DNA of 64,000 nucleotides from Desulfoscipio geothermicus DSM 3669 (lineage in GTDB: Bacteria; Bacillota; Desulfotomaculia; Desulfotomaculales; Desulfallaceae): the NCBI RefSeq assembly GCF_900115975.1, contig NZ_FOYM01000001.1, forward strand, positions 1-64,000. The letters run 5' to 3'. Positions within the stretch are counted from its first letter, which is position 1. Each line of letters begins with the position of its first letter. Made by a program: the position numbers and the translations under genes. This document shows positions 16,424 to 24,938 of the stretch, piece by piece. Under the pieces are notes generated by a model, which was given only the letters and a program-made list of their open reading frames with translations, was not told the DNA's origin and did no database searches.

Positions 16424-18103
16424 TTGTTTTTTCGTAAAGTAACCACTAAAAGCGGCGGGAAAGAGTATACTTACTTAAAATTAATCGAAAATTACCGGGA
16501 AGGCAGCAAAGTAAAACAGAGGGTTATCGCCAACCTGGGCAACCTGGAAAATATGACTCCGGACAAAGTACAATCACTGATTACCGGACTGAGCAAAATC
16601 TGCGGCTTGGACACCCAATTCGACCAGCAGATAAGTAACAAATTGGTGCTGGATTTTGGTACAGTGGCGGCAGTAAATAAAATCTGGCGGATATTAAACC
16701 TGGATTTTCACATCAAGGAATGTGTCGGCACTGCAGGTAGCAATAGCTTTCCTTTGATGGTGAAATTATTGGTCCTTAACCAGGTGATTAAAAATCACCA
16801 GCGTCTGCCGCTCAACGTCTGGTGTAAAAAACTATATATGCCTGAAATGCAAAACGAGGAAATTTCCGAGGAAGGTTATAATGCAGCGCTAAAAAAGCTG
16901 ATTGCTATTAAAGAAAAACTGGAAGAGCGGATCTTGCTTGATTTACAAAACCAGGCGCTGGTTGATACGGAAACCGTATTTTGTCATTTGTTACGCGGTA
17001 AAATGCTCAGCCCGGCAGCTTATGATGAACAAAACTTTTTCAACCATTACCCGGTCAGGGAAAACGTGGACATGGCCGTACTTACGTCCCAAGAAGGCAT
17101 TCCCTTCAGGCACCGCACCTTCAAGGGGCACTTTTCCGACGGGGAAACCGTGCCGCGCCGAATTAATGAGCTTAAACAGCAATTTGGCATTAAAAGATGC
17201 GTATTTGTCGGCGACCAGCACATCATCACCGGGGAAAATGTACAATTGCTGGTCAGCTACGGGCATGAATACATTATCGGTGTAGAAATTTGGTCTTCCC
17301 CCGAAGTAAAAAACTTAATGGAAGATATGCATAAGGTACCGGGCGATTTTGTAAAACATTCCGAAGACTTGTTGTACAGGGAAATCCAGGAGGGCCCGGT
17401 AAGATACCTCCTTTGCTACAGCCCCAGCCGGGCGGCCCGTAAAAACGAGGAACTGGAGAACCGGCTCACCTTTATTGAAAAGGAACTGGAAAATATTAAA
17501 CAATGGGTTGCCACGGACTGCTCCGACAACCCGCGGGCCAACTTCTTTAAAGCCACCAACATTTTACGCAACTATTACTGCAAGCGCTATTTTGAATGCG
17601 TTTATAACGAGGAACAGCGCGAGTTTTCATACCGCCGCAACGATAAGGTTATCGAAGATCAGCAGTTATATAACGGCAAGTTCATATTAAAGACCAACTG
17701 TAATACCCTGACCTCCACGGAAATAATTGAAGCCTACACTTTATTTTCCAAGTTAAAGAACACTTTCCGGCAAATGCGCGGGTTCTACAGATATGAAAAC
17801 TCACCATTCAATGAAAGTTTAATTGGTGGGCAAGTTCAGGTAAGCGTAATATCCTACCTCATTGAGCAAATGATGGAGTTGATGCTGCAGCAAAACAACA
17901 TAAAAATAAGCGCCTCAAAAGCACTTGACATTCTGGAAGGCATAAAAATAACCATCAATCAGATGGGCGATAACGAAGTTGCCTTATTGACCCCGGCTAC
18001 CAGCGAGCAGCTGGCCATATTACAGGCGTTGCATATAGATTATGATAAGATAAAAATTGAATTTGAGGGAGTGTCTTCATCGCTGGCCGCCACCAGCTCA
18101 TAA
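16424..18103 (+). CDS. IS1634-like transposase, probably inactive or repurposed
   Basis: 559 residues, TTG start after AAGGCGGTGATG. The N-terminus (SGGKEYTYLKLIENYREGSK, VKQRVIANLGNL) and the core (LTSQEGIPFRHRTFKGHFSDG, CVFVGDQHIITGENVQLL, YIIGVE) are typical of IS1634 transposases. The first two catalytic Asp residues appear kept (LVDTETVF; FVGDQ). The usual Glu before the FR motif (family pattern VExsFR) reads KLKNTFRQMR here, and the RP-I-H motif is FYRYE. The frame is nonetheless full length with no stop. I saw no terminal inverted repeats or target duplication. It is either a decayed transposase or a domesticated derivative. Confidence 0.75.
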   Translation: MFFRKVTTKSGGKEYTYLKLIENYREGSKVKQRVIANLGNLENMTPDKVQSLITGLSKICGLDTQFDQQISNKLVLDFGTVAAVNKIWRILNLDFHIKECVGTAGSNSFPLMVKLLVLNQVIKNHQRLPLNVWCKKLYMPEMQNEEISEEGYNAALKKLIAIKEKLEERILLDLQNQALVDTETVFCHLLRGKMLSPAAYDEQNFFNHYPVRENVDMAVLTSQEGIPFRHRTFKGHFSDGETVPRRINELKQQFGIKRCVFVGDQHIITGENVQLLVSYGHEYIIGVEIWSSPEVKNLMEDMHKVPGDFVKHSEDLLYREIQEGPVRYLLCYSPSRAARKNEELENRLTFIEKELENIKQWVATDCSDNPRANFFKATNILRNYYCKRYFECVYNEEQREFSYRRNDKVIEDQQLYNGKFILKTNCNTLTSTEIIEAYTLFSKLKNTFRQMRGFYRYENSPFNESLIGGQVQVSVISYLIEQMMELMLQQNNIKISASKALDILEGIKITINQMGDNEVALLTPATSEQLAILQALHIDYDKIKIEFEGVSSSLAATSS

Positions 18104-18270
18104 CACGCCCTCGCGACTAAAATAACAATACAAATACTAACAAAAAATAACAACATATAAAAGTTTAGAAAAAAAATTTTAGAACTTAATATTTATTGAC
18201 ACTACTATATACTTTATTTCACTAATAATATCATACATCCAGCCTTCTGACAACACCTTACACTAAAATA

Positions 18271-18304
18271 TTGTCACTACCTGCATAAGAGCCCGTGGTG
18301 ACAA
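18271..18304. promoter_or_regulatory. Inverted pair of TTGTCACYAC sites
   Basis: TTGTCACTAC (18,271-18,280) and GTGGTGACAA (18,295-18,304) face each other with 14 bases between, a dimeric operator arrangement 38 bases upstream of the CBS start codon. Confidence 0.55.
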
Positions 18305-18341
18305 GTTAACCGTCCCTGTAGGGACTAAAGGAGGTTGCAAT

Positions 18342-18938
18342 ATGAAAAATTCTCTCCGTGAAAAAAAGGTTAAAGATATGATGATTCCCATACATGATTA
18401 TCCGACAGTGTCTGCGGAAACAACGCTAAAAGATGCTATCCGGGTTTTGCGCAATTCTTTTCATCCTCATGAAAAAAAGCCCCGCACAGGGCGCCAGCAC
18501 ATTTTTGTGGTGGAAGACAACGAACCGGTGGGGACTTTCGGCGTGTATGAATTGCTCAAGGCCATCGAGCCTCAGTTTCTTAAAGGAACCTCCTATTTTA
18601 GCATGAAATTAAATAACAGCTGGGCCATACCCATCTTTTGGGACGGGCTGTTTACCGAGCGGTGCAGGGAAATCGCCCATAAGAAAGTTAAGGAATTCAT
18701 GAACCCCATAGAGTTTTACGTGCATATTGACGATACTTTACTCAAGGCTTCCTACTCCATGGCCAAGTACAAATCAGATTTCGTGGCGGTAATGGATAAA
18801 GACCGGTTGGTGGGGATGATTCGCAGCGTGGATGTTTTCCAGGAAATTTCCAATTGGGTCGTTTACGGAGATATGGAGTTGGATTCCCTTGAGGCACCCG
18901 ACGAGCCCTGGTTGAAGGAATTCGCCTTTGAGCGGTAA
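18342..18938 (+). CDS. CBS-domain pair protein (third of three)
   Basis: 198 residues. The first CBS module is at ~8-75 (KVKDMMIPIHDYPTVSAE, then HIFVVEDNEPVGTFGVYELL); after a longer linker with aromatic residues comes the second at ~113-165 (KVKEFMNPIEFYVHIDD, then FVAVMDKDRLVGMIRSVDVF). The acidic tail ends in PWLKEFAFER. Same architecture as the 3.8 and 7.6 kb proteins but more divergent. AAAGGAGG lies seven bases before the ATG. It converges on an ArsB/NhaD-type transporter with a shared terminator. An inverted pair of TTGTCACYAC sites sits just upstream, so it is probably regulated with other genes carrying that motif. Confidence 0.85.
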   Translation: MKNSLREKKVKDMMIPIHDYPTVSAETTLKDAIRVLRNSFHPHEKKPRTGRQHIFVVEDNEPVGTFGVYELLKAIEPQFLKGTSYFSMKLNNSWAIPIFWDGLFTERCREIAHKKVKEFMNPIEFYVHIDDTLLKASYSMAKYKSDFVAVMDKDRLVGMIRSVDVFQEISNWVVYGDMELDSLEAPDEPWLKEFAFER

Positions 18939-18954
18939 TGGTTGCTGCACAAAA

Positions 18955-18986
18955 GCAAGGCTCCCCGTAACGTCGGGGAGCCTTTT
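18955..18986. terminator. Bidirectional terminator, CBS / ArsB-NhaD genes
   Basis: AAGGCTCCCC pairs with GGGGAGCCTT around GTAACGTC, with TTTTG on the plus side and CTTTTG on the minus side. It sits between two converging stops. Confidence 0.8.
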
Positions 18987-19001
18987 GAAAATTACCTGCG
19001 C

Positions 19002-20420
19002 TTATAATTGCGCTGATTTTTTGGCTTTGGCCTGCGCAGCGCTTTTCTCCAGCGCCTTGTTTATTGGTATAAAGGCCACTGCCACCGCTATGCCGAACAG
19101 CAGTGTAACAACGATGGTGATTGTTTCCGGGTAAATATGCCAGAGCAGCATGTATGCGGAACTAAGCACCAGGGATACCAGCATCAAGGGAAACGCCACC
19201 TTGAAGAAGCCCATGAAGGTAATATGGGAACCCCGTTTTTCCGCCATCCCGATAACCACAACATTGGCGGAAGCGCCGATGATGGTGCCGTTGCCGCCCA
19301 GGCAAGCCCCCAGGGACAAAGACCACCAGAACAGGTTTAACGCGGCCGGGTCGGTAACCCCCATAAGCTCGCCCATATCCTTGATCAATGGAATCATGGT
19401 AGCCACAAACGGAATATTGTCTACAAATGCCGAGGCAATTCCCGACAACCAGAGTATGAGCATGGCAGTGGGTATCATCACCCCGCCGGTAATCTCCATG
19501 GCAGTTTCGGCAATGGCTTCAATCACGCCCACCTTTTCCAGGCTGCCCACCAGTACAAACAAACCGATAAAGAAGAAAATGACGGGCCATTCCACGGCGT
19601 GCAATGCGTGTTCCGGGTCTTCCTTGCTTATCAATAGCAGCAAGCTGGCGCCGGTAAGGGCAATAACCGATGACTCCAGATGCACATACTGGTGCATCAC
19701 AAAGCCGAAAATAGTTAACCCCAGTACCAGCAGGCACTTGCGTAAAAGCTTCATATCCTTCAGTTCATCATTCTCATTTAGTTCCATAATTGTTTTTTGC
19801 CTTGCCGGGTCGGCTACCAGTTGGGTTCGGTATATCAACCGCAGCAGCGTTAGGGTAACAACGTAAATAACTACTACAATGGGTGTCAGGTTGATGATGA
19901 AGTCCATAAACCCCAGGTGAGTGGCGCTGCCGATCATAATGTTCGGCGGGTCGCCGATGAGCGTGGCAGTGCCGCCGATATTGGACGAAATAATTTCTGC
20001 AATTAAAATTGGGATGGGGCTGATTTGCAATTTTTGGGCTATCGCAAATGTCACCGGCACAATAAGCAGCACCGTGGTAACGTTATCCAAAAGGGCTGAT
20101 AAAACCGCCGTTACCAGCGAAAGCGCGGCCATAATTTTCAATGGCTCCCCTTTGGAACTCTTAGCCGCCTTGATGGCCAGATATTCAAACACACCGGTCT
20201 GGCGGGTGATACCTACAATAATCATCATGCCCACCAGCAAACCGATGGTGTTGAAATCAATAGCGTGCACCGCTTCTTCGGGGTCGAGTATTTTAGTCAG
20301 CGCAATCAGCGCTGCACCCACCAGGGCAATTACCGCCCGGTGAATTTTTTCGGAAACTATGATGGCATAAGTAATTAAAAAGACCGCTGAGGCAAAATAT
20401 ATTTGAATGTGTTCCGGCAA
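19002..20420 (-). CDS. ArsB/NhaD/P-protein-type ion transporter
   Basis: 472 residues, about eleven helices in two inverted halves. Conserved pieces: LLDNVTTVLLIVPVTFAI and SSNIGGTATLIGDPPNIMIG in the first half, SAFVDNIPFVATMIPL and LGGNGTIIGASANVVVIG in the second, all typical of the ArsB/NhaD part of the ion-transporter superfamily. Substrates in this group include arsenite, Na+/H+ and dicarboxylates, so no substrate can be named. The TTG at 20,420 follows AAAGGAGG by six bases; the in-frame ATG at 20,444 would lie upstream of the site. The upstream region carries MITE-like copy C, a CRP/FNR-type dyad and a TTGTCACTAC site beyond it. Confidence 0.85.
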   Translation of the reverse strand: MPEHIQIYFASAVFLITYAIIVSEKIHRAVIALVGAALIALTKILDPEEAVHAIDFNTIGLLVGMMIIVGITRQTGVFEYLAIKAAKSSKGEPLKIMAALSLVTAVLSALLDNVTTVLLIVPVTFAIAQKLQISPIPILIAEIISSNIGGTATLIGDPPNIMIGSATHLGFMDFIINLTPIVVVIYVVTLTLLRLIYRTQLVADPARQKTIMELNENDELKDMKLLRKCLLVLGLTIFGFVMHQYVHLESSVIALTGASLLLLISKEDPEHALHAVEWPVIFFFIGLFVLVGSLEKVGVIEAIAETAMEITGGVMIPTAMLILWLSGIASAFVDNIPFVATMIPLIKDMGELMGVTDPAALNLFWWSLSLGACLGGNGTIIGASANVVVIGMAEKRGSHITFMGFFKVAFPLMLVSLVLSSAYMLLWHIYPETITIVVTLLFGIAVAVAFIPINKALEKSAAQAKAKKSAQL

Positions 20421-20583
20421 ATCCCTTCCTCCTTTACAATCCATTCACTGGCAATGCAACTGGATGGGTAAATTTCCTAAATATTTATATTTATTTTTTT
20501 TAAATATTAAATACTCTATTAGCCTTCAAAAATCCTTCATATATTCGCCCCCTTATACTTTACTTCAGCATAATTTCAGCATT

Positions 20584-20804
20584 AAGAGGTTGTTCGAAAA
20601 GTCCGCGCGAGATCTACGTCGAATTTCTGCGTCGGCTCGGCTTTTACGGTGCTCACGTATTATATATACGCTCCGCTCCTCAAAGCCTTCGCCGCCTTGA
20701 ACACTTATTGGGGACATTCCTCCGACCCCAAAGCTATGACCCAAAAGAGGAGGTGTGTCCCCTTTCCTTATTTCTATCGTGCTCCTTTTCGAACCCATAC
20801 TTTA
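20584..20804 (+). mobile_element. MITE-like element, copy C
   Basis: A 221-bp element with AGAGGTTGTTCGAAAAGTC and CTTTTCGAACCCATACTTTA ends. Instead of the GGTGCCAGG hairpin of copies A and B it carries, at 20,708-20,770, a GGGGACATTCCTCC / GGAGGTGTGTCCCC hairpin that also occurs alone at 9.2 kb. It lies between the ArsB/NhaD gene and its likely upstream operators. Confidence 0.8.
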
Positions 20805-20903
20805 AAAAAACACCTGTGCCAGTGCTCTACAGCCGGTAAGTCCGGTTTTTAACGTTGTTAATCAACAGTTTGATTATGTAAAATTCAAGACATTTGCAGA
20901 TGT

Positions 20904-20919
20904 TGTGAAATATTTTACA
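20904..20919. promoter_or_regulatory. CRP/FNR-type site, beyond MITE copy C
   Basis: TGTGA-AATATT-TTACA, one mismatch from the dyad consensus. It is 484 bases from the ArsB/NhaD start, with the MITE-like element in between. Confidence 0.4.
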
Positions 20920-21043
20920 TGCGCTCACGGATTACACTGACTACATACATATATTTTACCACAGTCCGTCCGGCCAGTACAATCAGTTTTGCATAATAAT
21001 ACTGCATACAGGCATGGTATTTGTTAAATGTCACATCTTTTTT

Positions 21044-21053
21044 TTGTCACTAC
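21044..21053 (-). promoter_or_regulatory. TTGTCACTAC decamer
   Basis: Exact copy of the intergenic decamer, in the region between the hdrB terminator and the ArsB/NhaD gene. Confidence 0.4.
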
Positions 21054-21069
21054 CCACCCAGTGTTTTAT

Positions 21070-21109
21070 TGCCAAAAAATATAAGCTCCCAGCATGAATT
21101 GGGAGCTTA
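21070..21109 (-). terminator. Terminator of the sat-apr-qmo-hdr block
   Basis: AAGCTCCCA pairs with TGGGAGCTT; the minus strand continues ATATTTTTTGGC. It lies 29 bases past the hdrB stop. Confidence 0.85.
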
Positions 21110-21137
21110 ACCACTGTCATTAATCCGATTATACATT

Positions 21138-22022
21138 TTACTTGCTTGCCCCGTAAGTCGCCAGGGCTTCATATGGCGATACGATATTGTATTTCAGTGC
21201 CTGGGCGTCCGGAGCCAGGTCAAAAGCTATGGCCATCAGTTGCGTGAAGAATAATACCGGCATATTAAAACTGGTGCCGTGCAACTGGTTAACCCGCTGC
21301 TGGTAAGCATCCAGGTTTAACTGGCACATCGGACAGGGAGTGACTATAACCTGTGCGCCGCCTGCAGCGGCCGAATCAAATATCTTGCGGGCGCAGTCAA
21401 TGACAATGTCGGTGGCGGGAATAGTCTGTGAACTGCCGCAGCAGCGCGCTTTCATGGGAAATTCGGTGGCGGTGGCTCCCAGAGCCTCCATCAAGCGATC
21501 CATAAGCACGGGATATTCAGGATCATCAAATTCATACGGTATCGCCCGCACCGTCTGGCAGCCCACGTAACCGGCCACCTTCAATCCTTTTAGCGGGCGC
21601 TTGACCCGCCGGGCCACTTTATCAAAACCAACATCGTTAATTACCACTTCCAGAAACTGGCGTACGCGCAGGGTGCCGTCGTATTTTAAGCCGCCTTCCG
21701 CCAGCGCCTGGTTGGCCAGGGCCCGGAAATGCTCGTCTTCCTTGAAGCGCTTGTTGGTAACGGCCAGACTCAGGTAACAGGAACTGCAGCCCACCACCAC
21801 GTCCTGACCCTTGGGCTCGGCTATGGCCAGGTTGCGCCCTGTCATTACCTGCTGGATAAAATCCCCCACTACTCCGGAGACCACCGTTGCCCCGCAACAG
21901 TTCCAGTCAGGTATTTCTTCCAGTTGGATATCCAGGGCAGAAGCTACGGCCTCGATGGATTTCAAGTTGGCCTGGGCTGTTGCTTCCATGGAACATCCGG
22001 GATAAAAGCTGTATTTCATCAT
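21138..22022 (-). CDS. hdrB: HdrB-like heterodisulfide reductase subunit
   Basis: 294 residues with two CCG-type cysteine domains: YPGCSMEATA with DWNCCGAT and VVGCSSC in the first half, YVGCQTV, ARCCGSS and CPMCQLN in the second. In methanogen HdrB these bind the unusual non-cubane [4Fe-4S] clusters that reduce CoM-S-S-CoB. It overlaps hdrC by four bases. In Gram-positive sulfate reducers an hdrBC pair is known to follow qmoAB in place of the membrane subunit QmoC. The inferred role is to connect QmoAB to a cytoplasmic thiol/disulfide or low-potential donor for APS reduction. There is no membrane segment. The electron partner is not visible in the sequence. Confidence 0.92.
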   Translation of the reverse strand: MMKYSFYPGCSMEATAQANLKSIEAVASALDIQLEEIPDWNCCGATVVSGVVGDFIQQVMTGRNLAIAEPKGQDVVVGCSSCYLSLAVTNKRFKEDEHFRALANQALAEGGLKYDGTLRVRQFLEVVINDVGFDKVARRVKRPLKGLKVAGYVGCQTVRAIPYEFDDPEYPVLMDRLMEALGATATEFPMKARCCGSSQTIPATDIVIDCARKIFDSAAAGGAQVIVTPCPMCQLNLDAYQQRVNQLHGTSFNMPVLFFTQLMAIAFDLAPDAQALKYNIVSPYEALATYGASK

Positions 22023-22606
22023 CTGGCCTCCTTCCGCTGTAGTTCCTGGGCTTTACGGATAATCTTTTTCAGATTACCCATACCTTTGACTTTTTTGGGC
22101 GGCAGCAGAGGCAGCCGGCCATGTTTGAGCATGTTAATACCGACATCTTTCATGTCCATGGCCTTTTTCACCTCATCCAAACCCCTGATTAGGTAATAGC
22201 GGCCCGTTACCCCGCCTTCAAACACTTTGCCCCGCCCGGCCACTTCCGACCAAAATGCTTTATAGAATGCAGCCTGGGGATAATCTGCATAGCCGTTTTC
22301 AATGGCGTATTTCTTCAGATCATGCATCACATCCACCAGGGGTACTCCCCTGGGACAGCGCGCCTTGCAGGTGCAGCATGAGGTACAGTGCCACATGGTG
22401 TTGGCCTGCAGCACTTCATCTTTTTTACCCAGTTTAATCAGGTTAAACAATTGTCTGGGCGAATAATCCATTATTTCACGGGTGGCGCAGGAAATAGCGC
22501 ACATGCCGCACTGCATGCACTGCTTGATATAAGAACCATTCTCCAAACTGTAAATCTCCCGGGCAAAAGTCAAATCATATTTTACAGGTTTATTATTTTG
22601 TTCCAT
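22019..22606 (-). CDS. hdrC: HdrC-like iron-sulfur subunit
   Basis: 195 residues. Two classical [4Fe-4S] motifs near the N-terminus, CMQCGMCAISC and CTSCCTCKARCP, pass electrons between the flavin subunits and HdrB. The C-terminal ~95 residues are helical, with a Pro/Lys-rich stretch (LPLLPPKKVKGM). Unlike QmoC it has no cytochrome-b-like membrane domain. The likely site GGAG is 11 bases before the ATG, a little far. It is separated from qmoB by 127 bases that contain a GC hairpin, and couples to hdrB by an ATGA overlap. Confidence 0.92.
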   Translation of the reverse strand: MEQNNKPVKYDLTFAREIYSLENGSYIKQCMQCGMCAISCATREIMDYSPRQLFNLIKLGKKDEVLQANTMWHCTSCCTCKARCPRGVPLVDVMHDLKKYAIENGYADYPQAAFYKAFWSEVAGRGKVFEGGVTGRYYLIRGLDEVKKAMDMKDVGINMLKHGRLPLLPPKKVKGMGNLKKIIRKAQELQRKEAR

Positions 22607-22644
22607 AAAAGAACATGCTCCTTTTCTTTTTTTTAAAGGAGTAC

Positions 22645-22668
22645 AGGACGGCCTCCGGGGCCGTCCTT
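22645..22668 (-). other. Stem-loop between qmoB and hdrC
   Basis: AGGACGGCC pairs with GGCCGTCCT around TCCGG. On the minus strand no T-run follows, so it is more likely an mRNA-processing or stability hairpin than a terminator. Confidence 0.5.
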
Positions 22669-22733
22669 TCTATCTAATTTTGTACTTCAAAATCAAAGAT
22701 TCATCCTGACGGTTGGGTCCTGTAGCTTTAATC

Positions 22734-24938
22734 TTACTGGAAGTCCTTCATCGGGTTGGGTCCAAGTTCTTCCAGTTCCTCGGCAAACTCGTCCAGCATG
22801 GCCGGAATCTTGTCGTAATCCATGATATTCACCGTGGTCGCACGCACCCGTTCGGATTCCAGGCCCAGGCGGTTTAACGTCTCGGAAATCTTGGAAAGGC
22901 GGATTTCCGCCAGTTCACTGCCTTTCATGAAGTGGCACTGGTAATCGTCGCCGTGCTTGCAGCCCATCAACAATACGCCGTCAAAGCCCTTGGCCATGGC
23001 ATCGTTGATCCATACCAGGTTCAACGAGCCCAGGCAGCGAACCGGGATAATCCGGACCCAGGGGTTGTACTGCAGGCGGTTGATGCCGGCCATATCCAGG
23101 GCGGGCATGGCATCGTTTTCACAGGCAAATACCAGGATTCTCGGTTTCTCATCCAATTCCTCCGGCACTTCAATGGCCTTCACCATGTTGCCGATCATGG
23201 GCACCGAGTAGTTCTTGAAGGAAATAATCCGCTCGGGGCAGGCGCCCATACAGGTACCGCACCTTCTGCAGCGGGTGGGGTTGGGCAGCGGGTTGGCCTT
23301 TTCGTCTTCGTTGATGGCTCCGAACGGGCATTCCTCGGTGCACCGTTTACACTGGGTGCAGCGGTTCATATTGAATTCCGGGAAGGACATATCGCCGGAA
23401 CGCGGGTGAACCGCCTCGCCCTTGGCAGTTGCTTCAACGCACTGAACAGCCTTCAAGGCGGCGCCGGCGGCGTCTTCCATTGCCGAAAGCATATCCATCG
23501 GCGCTCTTACCACGCCCGCGGCATAAATGCCGGTACGCCGGGTTTCATACGGGAAGCAAATGTAATGTGAATCGGGGAAACCGTATTTCAGTTCCGGCAG
23601 TTCCGGACCCTGTCTGTATTCCAAATTCAGCATATTGGACTTGATAATGGTGGGTCCAACCACTTTTGGTTCGTCGGCAGCGGCAGCCGCTTCTTCCTCG
23701 GCCTCTTCCTCAATCATTTCACCGAACGCAGCCGTCGGCACCATGCCGTTGGCCAGCACAACCAGGTCAAACTCGTCCGCTTCGGAAGTGGTACCCATGG
23801 TCTTGTCATCGGCCTCAATGGCCAGCTGGCCGTCGCTTTCGGTGATGGCGGTGACGTCACCCTTAATAAAGATCACGCCCGCCTGCTGGGCTTTCTTGTA
23901 GAAGTGTTCATACTGCCCGTTGGACCGGATGTCTTTGTAATATACATAGACGTTGGCCTCGGGGTTCTTTTCCTTCACGTACAGAGCCTGCTTGATCGAT
24001 TCCACGCAGCAGGCCGCCGAGCAGTAAGGCAGGTGCTCCTGGTCGCGGGAACCGGCACACTGGATGAAGGCCACTTTACCGGCTTCCATGTTACCGGCGG
24101 CAACCATTTCTTCGAAAGCGGACTGAGTGATCACGTTTTCGTATTGGCCAAAACCAAGGTGGGCAAGCTTGGAGGCATCATATGGCCTGGCCCCGGTGGC
24201 CAGCACAATGGCGCCCACCCGTTCCTCCACGGTTCCGCCGTTCTGGTTGATGGTAACGTCAAACATGCCCGGGCCGCCGGCGGTTTTGGCAATGGTGGCC
24301 GAAGTGTAAACCTTGACCCCTGCTTCTTCAACCGCCTTGACCAGACCGGGAATGCAATTTTCCTCCAGGTCGGTAAAGGGGGGCTTCAATGGGACTTGTT
24401 TATACATTTTACCCACGTAGCCGCCCAGCTTGTCTTCTTTTTCCACCAGCACCGTCCGGTAGCCGGCTTTGGCCGATTCCAGGGCCGCGGTAAGACCGGT
24501 GAATCCGCCGCCAACCACCATGATGGTTTTGGACAGGTTTTCCACCTGGTAGGGTTCAGGCAGGTTCATGTTTTTCTGCTTGACCAGAGCCATACGGATA
24601 TAGTCTTCGGCCAGCATTTGTGTATCTTCGTCATCGGCCGGGTGACACCAGATCACCTGCTCCCGCAGGTTGGCCCGCTCTACAATTACGTTAGGGCCAA
24701 AATTAAAGACATCGGCATTTACCCGGGAAGAACAACCGGCAACGACAACCGTATTTACACCTTCGTTTTCAATATCATTTTTTATGACCGCAACCCCGTC
24801 TTTTCCGCAGAGAAAAGCATCGGTTTTGCAAATATCCGCTTTGTATTCCTTCAATGCCACGTTGGACAGGGCGTCAACGTCCAGGGCATCACCAATTCCA
24901 CAGCCTGTGCAAATATATACAGCTATCTTCTTTTCCAT
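22734..24938 (-). CDS. qmoB: QmoB, quinone-interacting oxidoreductase subunit
   Basis: 734 residues. After a ~130-residue N-terminal domain with Cys residues (ICTGCGIGD, VVAGCSSR) comes an HdrA-like FAD domain (GGGFTGLTAALESAKAG, ~143; QCAGSRDQEHLPYCSAACC, ~300). Then two ferredoxin motifs (CTQCKRCTEECP and CRRCGTCMGACP, ~525-570) and a C-terminal MvhD-like domain (ILVFACENDA, VRCLGSLN, GVLLMGCKHGDDYQC). This is the standard QmoB layout and links QmoA to the HdrCB pair. It transfers electrons toward AprBA. The ATG overlaps the qmoA stop by one base (TAATG). An acidic/Ala-rich insert (EEEAEEEAAAAADEP, ~415) is unusual-looking but in frame. Confidence 0.95.
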   Translation of the reverse strand: MEKKIAVYICTGCGIGDALDVDALSNVALKEYKADICKTDAFLCGKDGVAVIKNDIENEGVNTVVVAGCSSRVNADVFNFGPNVIVERANLREQVIWCHPADDEDTQMLAEDYIRMALVKQKNMNLPEPYQVENLSKTIMVVGGGFTGLTAALESAKAGYRTVLVEKEDKLGGYVGKMYKQVPLKPPFTDLEENCIPGLVKAVEEAGVKVYTSATIAKTAGGPGMFDVTINQNGGTVEERVGAIVLATGARPYDASKLAHLGFGQYENVITQSAFEEMVAAGNMEAGKVAFIQCAGSRDQEHLPYCSAACCVESIKQALYVKEKNPEANVYVYYKDIRSNGQYEHFYKKAQQAGVIFIKGDVTAITESDGQLAIEADDKTMGTTSEADEFDLVVLANGMVPTAAFGEMIEEEAEEEAAAAADEPKVVGPTIIKSNMLNLEYRQGPELPELKYGFPDSHYICFPYETRRTGIYAAGVVRAPMDMLSAMEDAAGAALKAVQCVEATAKGEAVHPRSGDMSFPEFNMNRCTQCKRCTEECPFGAINEDEKANPLPNPTRCRRCGTCMGACPERIISFKNYSVPMIGNMVKAIEVPEELDEKPRILVFACENDAMPALDMAGINRLQYNPWVRIIPVRCLGSLNLVWINDAMAKGFDGVLLMGCKHGDDYQCHFMKGSELAEIRLSKISETLNRLGLESERVRATTVNIMDYDKIPAMLDEFAEELEELGPNPMKDFQ

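Noticed and set aside
22734-24938. Long plus-strand frames opposite qmoB, qmoA, aprA and the peptide-transporter genes
   Set aside because: They are high-GC shadows of strongly conserved minus-strand genes, with no binding sites and His/Gly/Arg-rich composition.
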